Shown here one piece after another: positions 32,474-41,972 of a stretch of 64,000 nt of DNA. The stretch covers positions 3,551,154 through 3,615,153 of the forward strand of contig SIJG01000003.1 in NCBI GenBank assembly GCA_023374025.1. The letters run 5' to 3'. Every line of letters starts with the position of its first letter. Position 1 is the stretch's first letter. The position numbers were made by a program, and so were the translations under genes. The notes under the pieces were generated by a model that saw only the letters and a list, made by a program, of their open reading frames with translations, did no database searches and had not been told where the DNA came from. The stretch comes from Heterodera schachtii (Eukaryota > Nematoda > Chromadorea > Rhabditida > Heteroderidae).

Positions 32474-33080
32474 TAAGGCTGGGATTAAGTCACTAAAAAT
32501 CTTCAAAAAGTCGACTAAAAAAGTCATAAAAAATCGCTAAAAAGTCACAAAAAAACGCAAAAAAGTCACGAAAAGTGGAAAAAGTCCTGAAAAAATAGCC
32601 GAAAAGTCACAAAAAATGCATAAAAGCACGAAAAAATGCAAAAAAATGTCCTGAAAAATTAGGCGAAAGTTAAAAAATCCCTTTTTTAACAATTTTTATA
32701 GAATAACATTTTATAAATAGAGATCGGATTTTTAGGCACTTAATTTTGTAAATAGGTCCCTAAAATAGGCATAAAAAAGTGATTCTTCCAACAATTACGA
32801 AAAATTTCTTCCAGGTTTCGTTGCCTTTTCATCAATCGAAATTTTATTTTTCGGAATTTTTTTTTGTATTTTTCGGCATTTTCTTTGGTCAATTTCAAAT
32901 TTTGCCTCAAAAAGTCAAAAAAGTCACGAAAAAACTCATAAAAGTGCAAAAAAGTCAAAAAAAAGTCACAAAAAAATGCATGTTAGAAGCTTCAAATAAA
33001 GTTTAGAACACTTTTTAAGTCACTTTAAGGTCATTTAAAGTCAGCAAAAAAAAGTCATTTGACTTAAATTCCGTGCCCTA
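32474..33080. mobile_element. hAT-like MITE, 607 bp
   Basis: Exact 8-bp duplication ATTATTAC at 32466-32473 and 33081-33088. Termini TAAGGCTGGGATTAAGTCAC and TGACTTAAATTCCGTGCCCTA are imperfectly complementary. Inside are many AAAAAGTCACAAAAA units on one side and their complements on the other. Non-coding. It shares the TAGGGC-type end and GTCAC repeats with the element at 532-1156. Confidence 0.84.
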
Positions 33081-33088
33081 ATTATTAC

Positions 33089-34750
33089 TCAGACAAACGG
33101 CTTAATTAATTCTAATTGTAGGCCTTTTTTTGTTTTTTAAGATTTCTTAAACTTAATCCAAATTCCTTCTTTTATATTCATCAATGGGCCTTTTTATTCA
33201 CATGAAAAATCACAACTTTACTGGTATCCGGAAAACCAACAAATCCAACACTTAAAAATCAATTAAAAATGATGATTCTTTTTAAAAAATAATATTATTT
33301 TGTTAATAATTTACTCTACTGATCAAAATAAGCAATTAAAAATTCCTTTTTTCGATATTTATCAAAATTTTGTGCTTTTTGAATTTGTTGACTTTAAAAA
33401 ATTATTTATGGCAAATGTTAATAAACCGAATGAATTCAAAAATTCCCAATCGATACCTTCTAGCACCGCCGGTCCTCCAAATCCTTTTGCAAAATCGCAA
33501 AAATAAAGCCCCCCCTAAAAGAACCCCCCACCACTAAAATAGGGCCCTTTTTATCACTTACTGGCCACCGTAGTCGAGTGTGCGGCGGTTTTTTAGCGCA
33601 ATAAGCTAAATTCAAACTTTTATATTTGACGTTCTTTTACCATTTTCTGACTACAGGTTTAAAAATAGTTTTAACGATTTTGAGGACCTATAACATGCGT
33701 CGGTTCGACTTCATTCCATGATTTTTAGACTTAGCTCGTTAAGAGCTTTCGAATGATACCAAATTTGTTTCAAAAATTTTGTTAAAAATGGATTTTTGAC
33801 TGATTTTTAAGCTAATTTTCGTGATTTAAACCGGTTCAAAAACCGGTTTAAACGCTTTGCCGCACAGTTTTTTTTGACGGTTTAGGCGTTTTCAGCACCT
33901 AAGAAAACCTATAAAAGTGTTTTTATGCAATTTTGAGTCTGGAACCTATGATGGATATGTTCCGTCAATTTTTGTGTTTGTTTCCTGATTTATTTTATGC
34001 TTCTAATAAATACAATATAGTTTCAACTGATCTGATTATTTTTGTAATTACTCTTTTTTCTCATTTACAATAATGGACGCGCAAAACTCCTCTGACCAAT
34101 GAATGTTCAAAAAAGGCAAAAATAAATTATCATTCATTTTCATTTCAAATTAGGTGATTTCGCCCTAAGGTCTGCTGATACTGCAACAATTCCTATTCTG
34201 GAGCGCACAAGTGCCGTAAATGCTTAAAGCCGTTGGATAAAGCTGGAACTGGATATCGAATCTTCAACCTTCGAAATCGGGTAACAATAGTCAAAATAAA
34301 CGTCCTGCAATATAAGAAAATTCATTGTTCCGAATTTTTCGCCAGTAATAAATGTACAGAGCAGAGCGTAAACTGTAATTTATTATTCCAAACACCCAGA
34401 TTGAAATCGTTTTACTTTTTTGGAGAAATAATTCTAAAATTTAGTTTAAATTAAGTTAAATTAATTTTGAAACAAACTTGCAATTATTCAGTGGAAAATA
34501 AATCCTCTCATTATCAAATTTCTGCTGGCACATCAGTACGGCATCACTTGTATGGTTAAATTAGATAAAAATGTAATAGATGATTTTGAGATTTATGTGT
34601 GCAATCGCGCCAGTAAAAATTTTTTATGCAGAAAACATAGGGCTATCAAATGATACCAATAGTTCATATATTCAGTTCTCTTATTTTATTATCTTTTAAA
34701 AATATAAGAGTTTCACAATGTGCGCAAATGTCCCAAGGGAATTAAAATGA
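33089..34750. other. No gene model; scattered motifs
   Basis: Includes GAGCTTTCGAATGATACCAA at 33733 and GGGCTATCAAATGATACCAA at 34651, two members of a recurrent motif in this window, and paired AAACCGGTTCAAAAACCGGTT at 33830. A slightly GC-richer piece at 34160-34380 has no recognisable frame. Confidence 0.5.
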
Positions 34751-34756
34751 AATGAA

Positions 34757-34819
34757 TGCCAAAAACAGTCGAGCAACTCAAAAAGTGCATTGAGGAACAT
34801 TTGAAACAGAAAAAATGAA
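34757..34819 (+). other. Short conserved frame, convergent to the effector-like gene
   Basis: A frame reading MPKTVEQLKKCIEEHLKQKK ends at about 34818. An inverted relative (PKTAEEFKKCDEEHL) is on the minus strand at about 44470-44420, in the mirror-image position beyond gene 41973-44241. Conservation suggests either a terminal exon of a neighbouring gene duplicated with the block or shared 3' sequence. Confidence 0.35.
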
Positions 34820-34993
34820 AAGATTTTTACTATTAAGGTGATTTTTGATCTGTGTTTTTTTTTGCCGAAATTTTTCTTCTTATATTATACTTTTCAAAAA
34901 AAAAAAGTTTTATTCGTCGGAACTATTCTTTATAAATTAAATCTCATTAATAATTTCAAAATGAATTAACTGTCCGCAAATAAATAATTGTGA

Positions 34994-36427
34994 TTATTCG
35001 TCTGAATTGAATTTGTTCGCAAATTCTTCCATTTTGTCCACCCTTGCCTGGAATTCCTTCTGAATTTTTAAAATCATTTTTTTAAAATAATTATCACTGT
35101 TATCTTTTTTTACCAGATGGTTTTTTATCTTTAATTTAACTGAATATTCTCCCGCATAAAAGTCGTAATAATGTGTCGATTGGACAAAATCCAAAAGCCT
35201 GAGATTTTCCTTCAGTCGAGACTCTCGAACAGTACAAAAGTTCAAAATAATGCTCACCCCTATTTAGATATAATATATTGTACAAACACTAAAAAACATA
35301 CAAGCTCATTCTCCGTTTGGCTATCCTTTCGTTGTCCTTTCATTGCTTGAGTAAGTCTGATGGATGCTCTTGAGTAATTTACCTTAATTAAATTGGCGCA
35401 TTATTTACACATTTTAAATATTAAAATTATTTCCGATTTGGCACCATTTGCTTCAAATACTTCCCAAATGCCTTGGCAATTTCCTTAGCCTGTTTTCTGT
35501 CTAGAAGAATAACATGAATTATTTGGAAAGGGGTCACTCTGATTTAATTTAAAAATTTTGTACTCGCCATTTTCATCTGTTCCATTCATTGCATTGGAAA
35601 TTGAATCTGAAAAATGATAAAAACCAAAATTAAACTAATTGAATAAAAATAATAATTTGTAAAAATTGTGGTGGCATTAAAACGTTTAGAAGAAACGATT
35701 TAATAAAGAAATTTGTCTTTACCCATTCATAAATGAAATTTATATAAATTTCAAAAAATCGGACTTTTTCCTTTTCTTTTTTTTACTTTTTTTGAATTTT
35801 TTAAGGAAATTTTTATTAAATGCCCAAATTTCGCAATTTTTCATTTTAATTTTGAGACTTTCTAGAAAATCAAAAAATTTAAATAACATTTTTTCGAAAA
35901 TGTATCCCAAAAATTTTTTCAAAAAAAGAATATAAAAAATGAATTTTTTAAATACTAAATGGTTGGTTGATTCTAAGCCTATTTAGATCATTTTATGGAA
36001 ATATGCTTATTTCACCGTTTACAGAATTTAATGATTTTATAATTTTATTTTCATAGTTGGTACATATTTTGGTTTTTTTTTTACGTATTCTTACTTATTT
36101 CAGTATTTTTCTTACATATTTTTGGCAGCCCTAACATCAGATAAAATAAGAATTTAAAAATTTTGCAAGTTAAACTTACATTATCAAAGTTTGGATTCAC
36201 TATAAAATAAGAAATGCTTACCATTTCCATGTGGGAGACCAAAAAAGAGTAGGCAAAATTATCTGAAAAGGAAACAAAAATTGAAAAATTTTGCTAATTT
36301 GTTAAAAAATTGTGTTATTTTTCTCTCATAAAATACCATTTTTTTCTGCGACCACATCATCTGCTGAAGAAGCCAAATGTTGCGTACAAAAACATAAAAA
36401 AGCAATTGAAAAAGTTAAAAATTGCAT
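34994..36427 (-). pseudogene. Signal-peptide protein without SPRY (copy A), frameshifted
   Basis: Exon by exon this mirrors the gene at 41973-44241. Signal exon 36427 to about 36341 (MQFLTFSIAFLCFCTQHLA, then VVAEKNG), exon DNFAYSF at about 36255-36215, exon SISNAMNGTDEN at about 35619, exon RKQAKEIAKAFGKYLKQM at about 35500, exon SRASIRLTQAMKGQRKDSQT at about 35385-35305, and final exon KEFQARVDKMEEFANKFNSD ending at 34994. One T is missing in the second exon's T-run relative to the 41973 copy, which shifts the frame and leads to a TGA. It is probably a recent pseudogene, unless the base loss is a sequencing error. Upstream it shares a conserved promoter block with the other copies. Confidence 0.62.
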
Positions 36428-36499
36428 CTTAAATATTCGTATTTCCAACTTTACACTTTACAAAATTTACAATTGTAAAGTGAGTTAATGAATAATGAT

Positions 36500-36605
36500 T
36501 GTTGATTATAAACCAATTAATATTAATTAATGCCATGCGAGTGACCTCGACACCGCCCACCCGCCGGGGCTTTCAAATGACCAATCGCATTCAATGGTCA
36601 AGACC
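36500..36605 (-). promoter_or_regulatory. Conserved upstream block, copy A
   Basis: On the gene's strand: TTTGAAAGCCCC, GTCGAGGTCACTCGCATGGC, then ATTAATTAATATTAATTGG about 100 bases before the ATG. The same order is present before the copies at 40303 and 41973. ATGCCA (36530-36535) is the hexamer reported as the dorsal-gland promoter box in potato cyst nematode effectors; functional use here is inference. Confidence 0.5.
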
Positions 36606-36614
36606 ATGCCCAAT

Positions 36615-36628
36615 TCAAAACAGATTAT

Positions 36629-36661
<33 letters not shown>

Positions 36662-36662
36662 G
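36615..36662. repeat. (TAA)n microsatellite
   Basis: About twelve uninterrupted ATA/TAA units between two divergent signal-peptide genes. Confidence 0.95.
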
Positions 36663-36933
36663 AACAAACTAATATTCCTTTATAATAATATGTAGCCCTA
36701 ATTATGTACCAAATAAAAGCGATAATCTGAAAAATTTCGACATTTTGAAGGCTTTCTGCAACCAAACTTAAAAATTTATTTTAATTAACTTGACATGACT
36801 AATTCTATTTTTCAAAGAACAATAAGCCGATAGTATGTTTATACCTATTTTTGCGCTTATTTTTCAATTTCTTTCTCAATTTTTAATACATTATTTAAAA
36901 CCAGCCTATTAAAATATACATTTTCACAATGAA

Positions 36934-38545
36934 ATGAAATTTTTGACTTTGTCACTTGCTTTTTTTATTTTCTATACCCAACAGATTGAATCATATTTTA
37001 TGGTTTCTGAGGAAAAAGGTATTTTTGCTTAAAAAAGAAAATTTAATTTTAATTAAAAAAAATTAAGATATGATCATAAAATTTCCAAACCAATGGGACC
37101 CCAAAAAATCGCACAAGGAACTTTACTTTTTCGACTTGGATATGTGAAAATTTTAAGTAAAGGAAAACACCGAGGTAAATAATAATTTTTTATATTTAAA
37201 GATTAAATATATTTTCCTAAAATACACTAAATTTTTAAACAGTATCAAAAAGGAAAAAAAAATGAATTTTCGAAAAAAGAAAATTTTGGCGGGCAAAACG
37301 AAATTACAATAATTTCAAAAATCGAGAGCGAAAAGTAAATGAAAAAAAAATCACGTCAGACATGAGGTCAATTACACGGAATTCAATTTTATTATAAATT
37401 TAATTAAAATTCAAGAGAACCGATATGCAATTGGAGACTTTCATTTATCATCGGATGATTATTATTATGAAGTAAAAGTCATAGTCATGCATGAAAGAGA
37501 ACGGTAAGACAAATCGAATTATTAATTTTTCAAATAAAATTTTTAAAAATTTAAATATATTTTTGGCTCTTTGAAGTTCCGTTGTCAGCGTCGGTCTTTG
37601 GTCGGGAACAACCAATGCTTCGTACGCTTATTATTCCAACGGCACAATTCTCGGCCACAATTTTTACGGTTCCACCGGATTTCCCAAATTTGGTCACGGG
37701 TACATCATTGGGTGTGGCCTCAATTTGACAACGATGATCGCGATTTACACCATAAATGGGAGACTGCTATGTGGGTGATTAAAGGGATTTGGCTTATTTA
37801 TTAACTTTTAACAAAAAAATAAATAAACTTAAATCTAAAAACTAAATTTGTGTAAGGACATTTGCCAAAGGTTTTTTTTTAAATTTTTATGCCAAAATAA
37901 GCCCTTTAAATGAAAAAAATTACAAAATATAATTTCTTTTTTGTTTGCGTTCCAATATCAGTGTCATTTGGCAGTTTTTACCACAATTCAATTAAACAAT
38001 TTTGGTCCCAATTTCATGTACAAAATTCGACAGGATGCTCCCAGTCAATGTAATAGAAATTTATTAAATTTTCATATAATGAAAAAATTAACAATTTTTA
38101 AATTTTCATTAAAATTTTTGCAGATCCAATTTGGTCGAATGTTGGCACAAATGAAAATGGCAAGGACAGCATAAATTTAAAATTTGCTTAAATTGACCAC
38201 AAATATCTTTTTTAGGGCGACGGTTTTGTAAGGAAATTGTAACGGAAGCGAAATTATTTTTTAAGAATTTCATACGACTTCAGAAAAACTTTGTAAATTT
38301 TAAATTTTCGTTGCCATTTAAAACAATTTGCCTATTTAAAGATAAATCTCTCAAAATCGGCCCTCAAATTCTCACGAGCAGAAAATGAACAACGAAAGGA
38401 TTTGACAAATATAGAATAAAAAAAAGGGAAGAGTAATTACTAATTAGGGGTTAATAATCAATTAAAAAATCTCAAAATTCAGAAGCAACTGCAGGCGCAG
38501 GTGGACGAATTAGAGGAATTGATGAACAAATTTCAATTTGGATGA
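36934..38545 (+). pseudogene. Secreted SPRY-domain (SPRYSEC-like) gene, copy B, damaged
   Basis: Exons: 36934-37018 signal peptide (MKFLTLSLAFFIFYTQQIES), about 37074-37191 (FPNQWDPKKSHKELYFF, the N-terminal edge of SPRY), 37416-37503 (ENRYAIGDFHLSSDDYYYEV), 37577-37770 (SVVSVGLWSGTTNASYAYYS, then LGHNFYGSTGFPKFGHG and IYTINGRLL), a later piece with TIQLNNFGPNFMYKI near 37940-38040 as in SPRYSEC C-termini, DPIWSNVGTNENG at about 38123-38158, INLSKSALKFSRAENEQRK near 38341 and KQLQAQVDELEELMNKFQFG to 38545. Phases fit except for a stop/frameshift in exon 2 (about 37161) and a mismatch after 37770. Secreted SPRY proteins are a major effector class of cyst nematodes. The copy is probably non-functional. 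Confidence 0.72.
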
Positions 38546-38559
38546 ATAATCAATTTAAT

Positions 38560-39190
38560 TTTTGTTCAGTAAAATGAGTACAATTCATTTTTTTTGTTTT
38601 CTAATTTAAATAATGTGATTCATCAAAATAATTAAATGACTTTTGCTGACGAAATGATCAAAAAAAAAATAAAGAATAAACAAACTAGAATTATAGAGAT
38701 AAATCTAATTTTATGGCTTATCTTTTCTGTTAAAAGGTTTTCTTACAATATCTTTCTCCCATTTTTCGTGTAAATTGTTTTCAAAATTTTTGACGAAATG
38801 AAATTAAATACTTTTATTGAGTTTTTCAAAAAATAAATATTTTAAATATGTGGAAAAATAATTTATTCTCAAAAAAGCAACAGAATGCAAAATGAGCATT
38901 GAAAAGTGATTAATTAAGCCAGCGCCATCATCAGAAGAAATTGTTAAAACTGCTATTTAACATATATTTATAATTGTTCAATGCATGCATAAAATAATTA
39001 GTTGTAGAGAGGAAAAGCCTTGCCATTAGCATTGGCTTATGGCAATCGAATGAAGTATTGCCACTTGAAACAAATCTGCTAAGTAAAAGTTGCATATTTT
39101 TTATTGAAATTTTGGCTTACTTTGCAATTAAACGGAGAAAAGAATAATTAAACAATTAGCCTCGCCTATTGGAGGCAAAAAAGTCATTTC
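38560..39190. other. No gene seen
   Basis: AT-rich intergenic spacer between the converging copies B (plus) and C (minus). No exon-like segment recognised. Confidence 0.5.
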
Positions 39191-39196
39191 GTAACA

Positions 39197-40134
39197 TTAA
39201 AAAATTGTTGCGGATCCACCAATATTTGATAATAGTTCTTCCATAATTGATCTTAATAAATTTGGGTTTTCGAAGTTCGAACAAAAATACTTAGCCGCCG
39301 TAATCAGTTCACCGTTGTTGAAAACTTGTTGCGCTTTTCTTATGTTTTGATCGAATGTTGAGGTTTCTAGCTCCTGTTCAGTAATATACAGATGATTTGT
39401 TGCTAAACAACAAAATTAAATAAATAAATATTGTTTAAAAACATTTGGAAAAATAAAATAAAATTTCTTACGAATTTTTCTCCCATTTTTGGTGTAAATT
39501 GCTTCCCATGATGTCAAATTCTTTCCAATTCCAATTGTGTCCCCCTGTTCAAAGGTGGCAAAACCGGACTCCCCGCCAAATTTATGCCCGCGAATTGTGC
39601 CGTTTGAGTAATAAATGTAAGAAGCATCTGCCTTTTCTGACCAAAGACCGACGCCCACAACGGAACTCAACGAACCAAAATATATTTAAATAAGAAATAA
39701 TTTTTATTTAAAATTTATTTAACTAAATTAATAAATTAATGAAATTTTATCTAAAGAATTATCTTACTGTTCATTTTTCTGCATAAGTATGACTTTTACT
39801 TCATAATAAACTATGTCAAAATGTGACGAGAGAAGAAATTCTCCAACTGCAACTCGATTCTCTTAAAATTTTGTGAACAGTTGAGAAATTTTTTTTATTT
39901 AACTTTCCGTTCATTAGTATGTTTTATTAAAAATATTTTCTTTCTTAGGATTATTTACATTCTACTAAGTATTTTTTATCATATTAAGTACAAAATAAAA
40001 TTTTTTTTTTAATTAAAAAACAAATTACCATTTTCTTCAGCGACTGTCCAATGTGTGAAATTTTCTGTTGCACATACAAAAACAAAAAAGCAATAGAAAA
40101 AATAAAATTTACCATCTAAACAATAAAAGTTCAT
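39197..40134 (-). CDS. Secreted SPRY-domain (SPRYSEC-like) protein, 199 aa (copy C)
   Basis: Four exons with exact phases: 40134-40029 (MNFYCLDGKFYFFYCFFVFV, then THWTVAEENG), 39861-39768 (ENRVAVGEFLLSSHFDIVYY), 39665-39472 (SVVGVGLWSEKADASYIYYS, RGHKFGGESGF, IYTKNGRK) and 39402-39197 (TNHLYITEQELETSTFDQN, ending GGSATIF). The total is 600 bases, 199 codons plus stop, with no defect. The middle is a short SPRY fold with the usual GVGLWS, GHKFGGESGF and YTKNG segments. The N-terminal QWD strand exon present in copy B is absent. The leader is hydrophobic and aromatic rather than textbook. Such proteins are secreted into plant hosts in related nematodes; that role is inferred from family. The last exon has no match in SPRYSECs that I recognise and differs from that of copy B. 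Confidence 0.82.
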
Positions 40135-40189
40135 TTAAAAAGCGTTTTTATGCTTACTAATTAATGGTTTTCTCGTCGTAATTTGTTGT

Positions 40190-40300
40190 TGTGGTCTTTC
40201 TTGACCATGGAATGCGATTGGTCATTAGAAGCCCCGAGGGGGCAAATGACGTCGAGGTCATTCGTATTGTGGTTTTAATTAATATTAATTAGTCGCTTCT
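40190..40300 (+). promoter_or_regulatory. Conserved upstream block between copies C and D
   Basis: ATGCGATTGGTCATT, CCCCGAGGGGGCAAATGA, GTCGAGGTCATTCG and TTAATTAATATTAATTAG, in the same order and orientation as before 41973. It sits between divergent copies C (minus) and D (plus), so could serve both. The ATGCCA box is not kept here. Confidence 0.5.
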
Positions 40301-40302
40301 CA

Positions 40303-41280
40303 CTTTGTCTGTTGCTTTTTTGTTTTACATACGCCTCAATTCGTTTCTTCAAATGGGATGGTCGCAGAAGAAAATGGTATTTTTGCCAAAAAATTAAAAT
40401 ATTAAATATCAATCAATATCTGAGATTTTTTGTTAATTTATAAATACGCTAAAACATTTCGGCCTGGCGGTGTTGATGGACAGTGCCTGAGAAATTTTTG
40501 AAAGTTTAGGGGCATATTTCTTAATAAATTTGCAAAAAGGTCTTTTTCAGGATAGAAATATACACTAAGGCCACCATGGTCTTTCTAAAAAAAAAATCTT
40601 AAAACGATGATAAATCCTAGAAAACAATTGTTTATTACATTCATTTAGCTAATTAAAAAATATAATTTTTTAACTTTTTACAGGCACAATTTTGACGGCA
40701 TTGAATGAAAGCGCATATGAAAATGGTGGAATAGAATTTTAAAATAAATCAAAAACCTTAAAAATTTTAGAAAGAAAATTCTGTACGGGAATTATCAAGA
40801 AAAGTGAAATATTTTACAACTTTTTTGTGCACTATCGTCTCCTCTTTGTAATTCTTTATTAATGCTTTAGCTTTTTTGATCATTTTATTTGTCATTTTTA
40901 TTAAGGTGAGTCTCGCAAATTTATCCATCGCACTTTCTCAACTTGAAAATGATCAAAGAAACGATTTGCAAGTGGACAATGGCACTGTGTGCAATTTGCC
41001 CTTCTTAAATCATCCGTCGATGCCAAAGTCGCCTGACCGATTTGTGTCGCTGGCTTTAATGGTGGTGTCTGTTTTTGTTTCACATAAATTGTTTGTCGTA
41101 GTTTTTTTGGTACAGTAAATTAGGCTGTTCGAGATTCTCGAGTGTCGGAGTAAAATCTATGGGTGGAATAATCATTAAAATCATTGATTTTGAAAATGAA
41201 CTTTTATAATTCAGAAGGGACTGCAGGCAAAAGTGGATAACTTAGAAGAATTCATGAACAAATTCAATTTGGACGATTGA
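40303..41280 (+). pseudogene. Signal-peptide protein without SPRY (copy D), lacks start codon
   Basis: Segments align with the 41973 gene: about 40310-40378 (a leader-like stretch ending SSNGMVAEENG at a G/GTATTTT donor), 40682-40735 (GTILTALNESAYENG), about 40788-40850 (ERKFCTGIIKKSEIF), about 40907-40965 (VSLANLSIALSQLENDQRND) and 41218-41280 (KGLQAKVDNLEEFMNKFNFD). The position of the initiator ATG reads differently and no in-frame start precedes the leader. Most of the exons are diverged but still open, so decay or a missed upstream start are both possible. Confidence 0.55.
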
Positions 41281-41689
41281 TCAATTTTTAATCGTTGAGA
41301 AAAAGACAATTGTTTTTTTATTGTTTCAATGTGCTGGAATTTGCTAATAGTTTCTTCGTTTTAAAATATTGGAAAATAAACTTTAAATGCTTTATTCCAT
41401 TTTTTTGATTATTAAACATTGATCATTTTTTTCTTTCTCTTTCTATTTTAATATAAGAGATTTGAAAATTTGAATTTTCAAAGTTTCTTTCGAACTTCGT
41501 TTTTTGATGAATTTTTTCTCTTTTTAATCCTACCTGAAAATATATTTCCGGGTGTTTTTCAGGGGTGCTTAACACGAATATGATATTCTTTTTTTTGTAA
41601 CAAAAGAAAAACATTTTAAAAAATCCGAAAACAACAACTTGAAAGCATTCCAAAGTTAAATATATCAAAAATATTTGAAATTTCATCGA

Positions 41690-41800
41690 CTCGACCTCGA
41701 TTTTCGCCTTTGACCCAAAAACGAATCGGTGTAATAAAAATGAATCGGATCAAAAACGAATCGTTACAAAACGAATCCACGAAAAACGAATTGGGGGCCG
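41690..41800. repeat. AAACGAATC short tandem motif
   Basis: About six spaced copies of (A)AAACGAATC/G, with some TGAATCGG, directly before the conserved promoter block of the 41973 gene. Confidence 0.65.
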
Positions 41801-41814
41801 TTAATGTGATTGGT

Positions 41815-41900
41815 CATTTGCTCCGGCAACAGGTGGGCGGGTGGACGGTGTCGAGGTCATTCGCATGGCATAATTAGTATTAATTAGTTTATAATGGAAA
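41815..41900 (+). promoter_or_regulatory. Conserved upstream block, copy E
   Basis: GTGATTGGTCATTTGC, GGTGTCGAGGTCATTCGCAT (then GGCAT) and AATTAGTATTAATTAGTTTA, about 75-150 bases before the ATG at 41973. TGGCAT at 41866-41871 is the complement of ATGCCA, the hexamer reported for dorsal-gland effector promoters in Globodera. Confidence 0.52.
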
Positions 41901-41972
41901 TTCATTCATTAACTCACTTTACGATTGCAAATATTGTATAAGTGTAAACACCAGAAATATCAATTATTCAAG

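Noticed and set aside
35094..35257. N-terminal part of an 87-codon minus-strand frame
   Set aside because: It is the intron before the last exon of copy A, homologous to non-coding intron in copy E; only the last 22 codons are exon.
36615..36662. TAA tract as a promoter element
   Set aside because: A plain microsatellite; nothing ties it to the flanking genes beyond position.
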